Source of the DNA: Anammoximicrobium sp032229885
GTDB taxonomy: Bacteria > Planctomycetota > Planctomycetia > Pirellulales > Pirellulaceae
DNA: 26,545 bases
Assembly (NCBI GenBank): GCA_032229885.1
Contig: JAVYAJ010000124.1
Coordinates: forward strand, 1 to 26,545
Direction of reading: 5' to 3'
Positions 24,059 to 26,545 of the stretch are shown here, one piece after another; positions within the stretch are counted from its first letter, which is position 1, and each line of letters opens with the position of its first letter. The notes below the pieces were generated by a model that was given only the letters and a program-made list of their open reading frames with translations, searched no databases and was not told where the DNA came from. The position numbers and the translations under genes are program-made.

Positions 24059-26545
24059 TCACTCCAGCGCTGCGCCGGCGATGCGTTCGCCCCGCTGCTG
24101 CCGTTTTTGATCCGCCGGATCGAACGTGCCGTAGAACAGGGCGTTGGCGTCCATCCAGGTCGTCAGACGCTCGAGTTCCTCGGCGGACAGCGTGACGTCG
24201 CCGTGGCCTTTAAGCAGCAGGGCCATCAGCGGGCTGGCCCGGGCGCCGAACTGATCTGGAGGCGTCAGCGGCTCGGCGTTGGCCTGGGGCGTCCCCTTCC
24301 ATTCCGAGTACGGGACGCGCGGCGCCAGCGCCTTGTACGAGGCCGTGAATTCGCCGACGGGCGTGCTGCTCAGGTCGACGCCGCCTTGCGGGTCGGTCGA
24401 GCTATGGCATTGGACACAGTGCTGATCTAGGACCGGCTGGACCAGGATCGAGTAGCTGAACGGCTTCGATCCGTCCGGCGCTGGTTTGATCGCCGATGGC
24501 GGCCGCAGGCTCGCCAGCGCGGCGCCGTGCGCGACCGCCGCGGCCGTACGGTGCTCGTGGCAACCGACACAACTGGCGTGCTCGCCGGGCTGCAGATACG
24601 TCAGGCTGCGCATCGTCTGGATGGCCATTCCCCGCGAGTCCAGTGCCTGGAAAGCCAGACCGATTCCGGCCGGCGCGCGGAAGTAGGCCGAGCCGTCGGC
24701 CTCGACCGGGACCGTTCCCAACACCTGCTTGCCGGGCGAAGCGTTGGCCAGCCCGACGCGAGGCGTGTTGGCGTGCGGCGTGGTCTTCGGAAGGACTTGT
24801 ACGATTCGCAAGGCTTGAATCGGCTCGGTCTGCTCGGACAGTTGCGGCCAACTCTCGTACACGTTCTGCATGAAGAACGTGCCCTCGCCCGCCTCGGTCT
24901 GGACCAGCATCGACGCCAGCGCGGGCGGAGTCGGCCGCGGCCGCAAGGGAATCGGCCACAGGCTGCTGATGTTCAAATCGCGATACAGCAGCTCCTTGTT
25001 GCCGAACCGATCGACCAAGTAGATGCCGAACATATTCGCCGCGTTTGGTCGCGGCTCGCCGATCAGCGGCTCGAAGCTGTACGCGGCCAGGAACACATCC
25101 TCGGACAGCGGGTACGGCGTGCGGTAACAATGCCCCGGCCATCGCCGCTGCTCGGCCGAAGGTTCGGGCCGCACGGGAACGCCCGCCGGGTTATACCAAT
25201 GGCCGACCGGCGACTCGCTCTCGGGAAACAGCACATCCGGCGTCAGCCGCGTGATCGGCTCGAGCCCGTCGACGCCGCGGGCGACATCCAGCAGGATGAT
25301 CGAACCGGCGGTCATCGCATGGTGCGCGGCGGCCGTCGCCATGATCCGGCTCGAACCGGGGATGGGCCGAGCCTCCCAGACGCCGACCGGATTCAGCGTG
25401 TTGTTTCCGTAAAACGCCCGGACATCGGTTCCATCGGGCCGCACGCTCCACAACTGTTGATAGAACACGGCGTGACGATCGACGTAATCCCAGCGGGTAT
25501 AGATCACCCGTCCATCGTTCGTCACGGCCGGATCCCACTCGTGGGTTTCGTGAAACGAGATGGTCCGCACGTCCGACCCATCGGCATTGGCCGTCGCCAT
25601 CGCGTGGACCGGGCACGGTCCGCGGCCACAGCGGTGGAATCCGCCGCGGCGCGTGGACAGGAACAGAAGCTTGCCGTTGGGCAGGTAACGCGGCGAGATG
25701 TCGTCGTGCGCCTCGCTGGTCAGTTGACGCTGGCTCGACCCGTCGGCGGCCATCTCGTACAGATGATAGTATTGATTGGGGATCTCGCCCCACTCGGTGA
25801 CGTTCGGATCCGTCGCGCAGAACGAGACCAGCACGCGCTGGCCATCCCACGACACGTCCGGGGACAGATAGTTGCCCGGCGGCAGGTCGCCCAGTTGTCG
25901 GCACTGCATCGATTCGCCCGGCGCCTCGAGGACGAACAAGCCGCCTCCGGGACGCGCGCGACAGCCCGAGTATTGGGTCAACTGATGGCTCATGGAACTG
26001 GGCACGTGCTTGGCCAGCACCAACGGTCCGATCTGGGCCAGCGGATTGCCGAGCGCGATCTGCCGCCGCACGACGTGGACCTGGCGCCACAGCGATTCCC
26101 AATCGGCGGGCGGCGTGGCGGCGGCTGCCGCCAGTTCGCGATGCTTGGCGCGCAGCGTTTCCCAGCGGTCGACCAGCTCGTTCAGCGAGACGCCGGCGGT
26201 GGCCAGGTTGGCCAGCAGTTCATCGCCGCGCTGGAAAGTGGTCGCGATCGCCTCGTCATACGAGCGGCTCTCGCGAGGCGTCTCGATTCCATCCTGCATC
26301 CGCCAGTCCCACTCGATCATCTCCTGCACAAGCGCCGGCCGCAGCGCGGGCAGTTCGGGGGGCGGTAGGACTTCGGGAGGCTCGGGCATGGACACCGAGA
26401 CATTGCTTGTCAGTTCGCCCCATGCGCAGCGCAAGCCGGTCCAGCGGACGCCAGCCTCGCCGTCGATGCCCCGCGTGGTCGCCACCAACCGACCCTCGGG
26501 TCCCGCCCAAGCCTCGGGCGCCAGCTCGACCGTCTCGCCCTGGGC
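24059..26545 (-). CDS. HzsA-related PD40/cytochrome c protein, N-terminus beyond window
   Basis: The frame stays open to the right edge, and no start with a signal peptide lies inside, so the N-terminus is missing; 828 codons are visible. The middle holds TolB/PD40-like beta-propeller repeats (SPDVSWDGQRVLVSF; SPRYLPNGKLLFLSTRRGG; DPAVTNDGRVIYTRWDY), then a region typical of planctomycete HzsA-related proteins (PVEADGSAYFRAPAGIGLAFQALD). Two haem c motifs are present: CVGCH (about 24558-24572) and CVQCH (about 24405-24419), the second within a planctomycete-type cytochrome c domain (CHSSTDPQGGVDLS) at the C-terminus. This implies export and possible electron transfer. The hydrazine synthase alpha subunit of anammox bacteria shares this type of middle and haem-bearing architecture, but homologues are widespread in planctomycetes that do not make hydrazine, and no other hydrazine-synthase gene is in view. 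The actual substrate is unknown. Confidence 0.9.
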   Translation of the reverse strand, partial: AQGETVELAPEAWAGPEGRLVATTRGIDGEAGVRWTGLRCAWGELTSNVSVSMPEPPEVLPPPELPALRPALVQEMIEWDWRMQDGIETPRESRSYDEAIATTFQRGDELLANLATAGVSLNELVDRWETLRAKHRELAAAAATPPADWESLWRQVHVVRRQIALGNPLAQIGPLVLAKHVPSSMSHQLTQYSGCRARPGGGLFVLEAPGESMQCRQLGDLPPGNYLSPDVSWDGQRVLVSFCATDPNVTEWGEIPNQYYHLYEMAADGSSQRQLTSEAHDDISPRYLPNGKLLFLSTRRGGFHRCGRGPCPVHAMATANADGSDVRTISFHETHEWDPAVTNDGRVIYTRWDYVDRHAVFYQQLWSVRPDGTDVRAFYGNNTLNPVGVWEARPIPGSSRIMATAAAHHAMTAGSIILLDVARGVDGLEPITRLTPDVLFPESESPVGHWYNPAGVPVRPEPSAEQRRWPGHCYRTPYPLSEDVFLAAYSFEPLIGEPRPNAANMFGIYLVDRFGNKELLYRDLNISSLWPIPLRPRPTPPALASMLVQTEAGEGTFFMQNVYESWPQLSEQTEPIQALRIVQVLPKTTPHANTPRVGLANASPGKQVLGTVPVEADGSAYFRAPAGIGLAFQALDSRGMAIQTMRSLTYLQPGEHASCVGCHEHRTAAAVAHGAALASLRPPSAIKPAPDGSKPFSYSILVQPVLDQHCVQCHSSTDPQGGVDLSSTPVGEFTASYKALAPRVPYSEWKGTPQANAEPLTPPDQFGARASPLMALLLKGHGDVTLSAEELERLTTWMDANALFYGTFDPADQKRQQRGERIAGAALE

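Noticed and set aside
23913..24110. 65-residue plus-strand frame through the 9-bp array
   Set aside because: Its Leu-Tyr-Asp/Leu-Cys series is simply the translation of the tandem repeat; there is no ribosome site and it runs into the HzsA-related gene on the other strand.
24527..26368. 613-residue plus-strand frame opposite the HzsA-related gene
   Set aside because: It is Arg/Gln-rich shadow sequence; the minus strand carries PD40 repeats and two CxxCH motifs.
24059..26545. Evidence for anammox metabolism
   Set aside because: Relatives of HzsA are widespread in non-anammox planctomycetes and no other hydrazine-synthase or hydrazine-oxidation gene is in the window.

Overview
The window is GC-rich bacterial DNA that reads as a planctomycete, probably of the Pirellulales/Pirellula group. 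Pointers are a secreted Arg-Pro-Gly repeat protein, an Hsp70 followed by a membrane protein with the planctomycete J-like N-terminus (DPYYKWLGIPP...HHYRLLGI), large secreted DUF4838 and DUF4091 sugar-active proteins, and a hydrazine-synthase-alpha-like (HzsA-related) PD40/cytochrome c protein. Most of the window is coding (16 protein genes, two cut by the window edges). I found no rRNA, tRNA, CRISPR array or complete insertion sequence.

Left part (1-3650): two secreted-protein genes on the minus strand (a SnoaL-like protein and, downstream, an RPG-repeat protein running off the left edge), then a divergent small lipoprotein gene and a gene-poor stretch of about 830 bp with several inverted repeats. 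Plus-strand block (3691-14852): a short-lid Hsp70, a J-like/transmembrane/LamG/PA14 protein and a glycogen-synthase-like glycosyltransferase lie close together like an operon. They are followed by two secreted carbohydrate-active proteins of families with no settled function (DUF4838 and DUF4091).

Minus-strand block (15035-26545), read right to left: the partial HzsA-related dihaem protein; lysS with a good sigma70-like promoter; a LolC/E-type permease and LolD-type ATPase; a branched-chain aminotransferase; a DUF1611 protein and an enolase-superfamily epimerase, which resemble the DgcN-DgcA pair of D-glutamate catabolism; and a zinc-type ROK fructokinase with its own probable promoter and a tandem 11-bp repeat in its leader.

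The least conventional observations are the Hsp70/HPD-less J-like/glycosyltransferase cluster, the DgcN/DgcA-like pair beside an aminotransferase, a 9-bp degenerate tandem array between genes with a shorter possible relative elsewhere, and the RPG-repeat gene at the left edge, which lacks a stop codon inside the window. All functions are inferred from sequence by eye; no database search was run.
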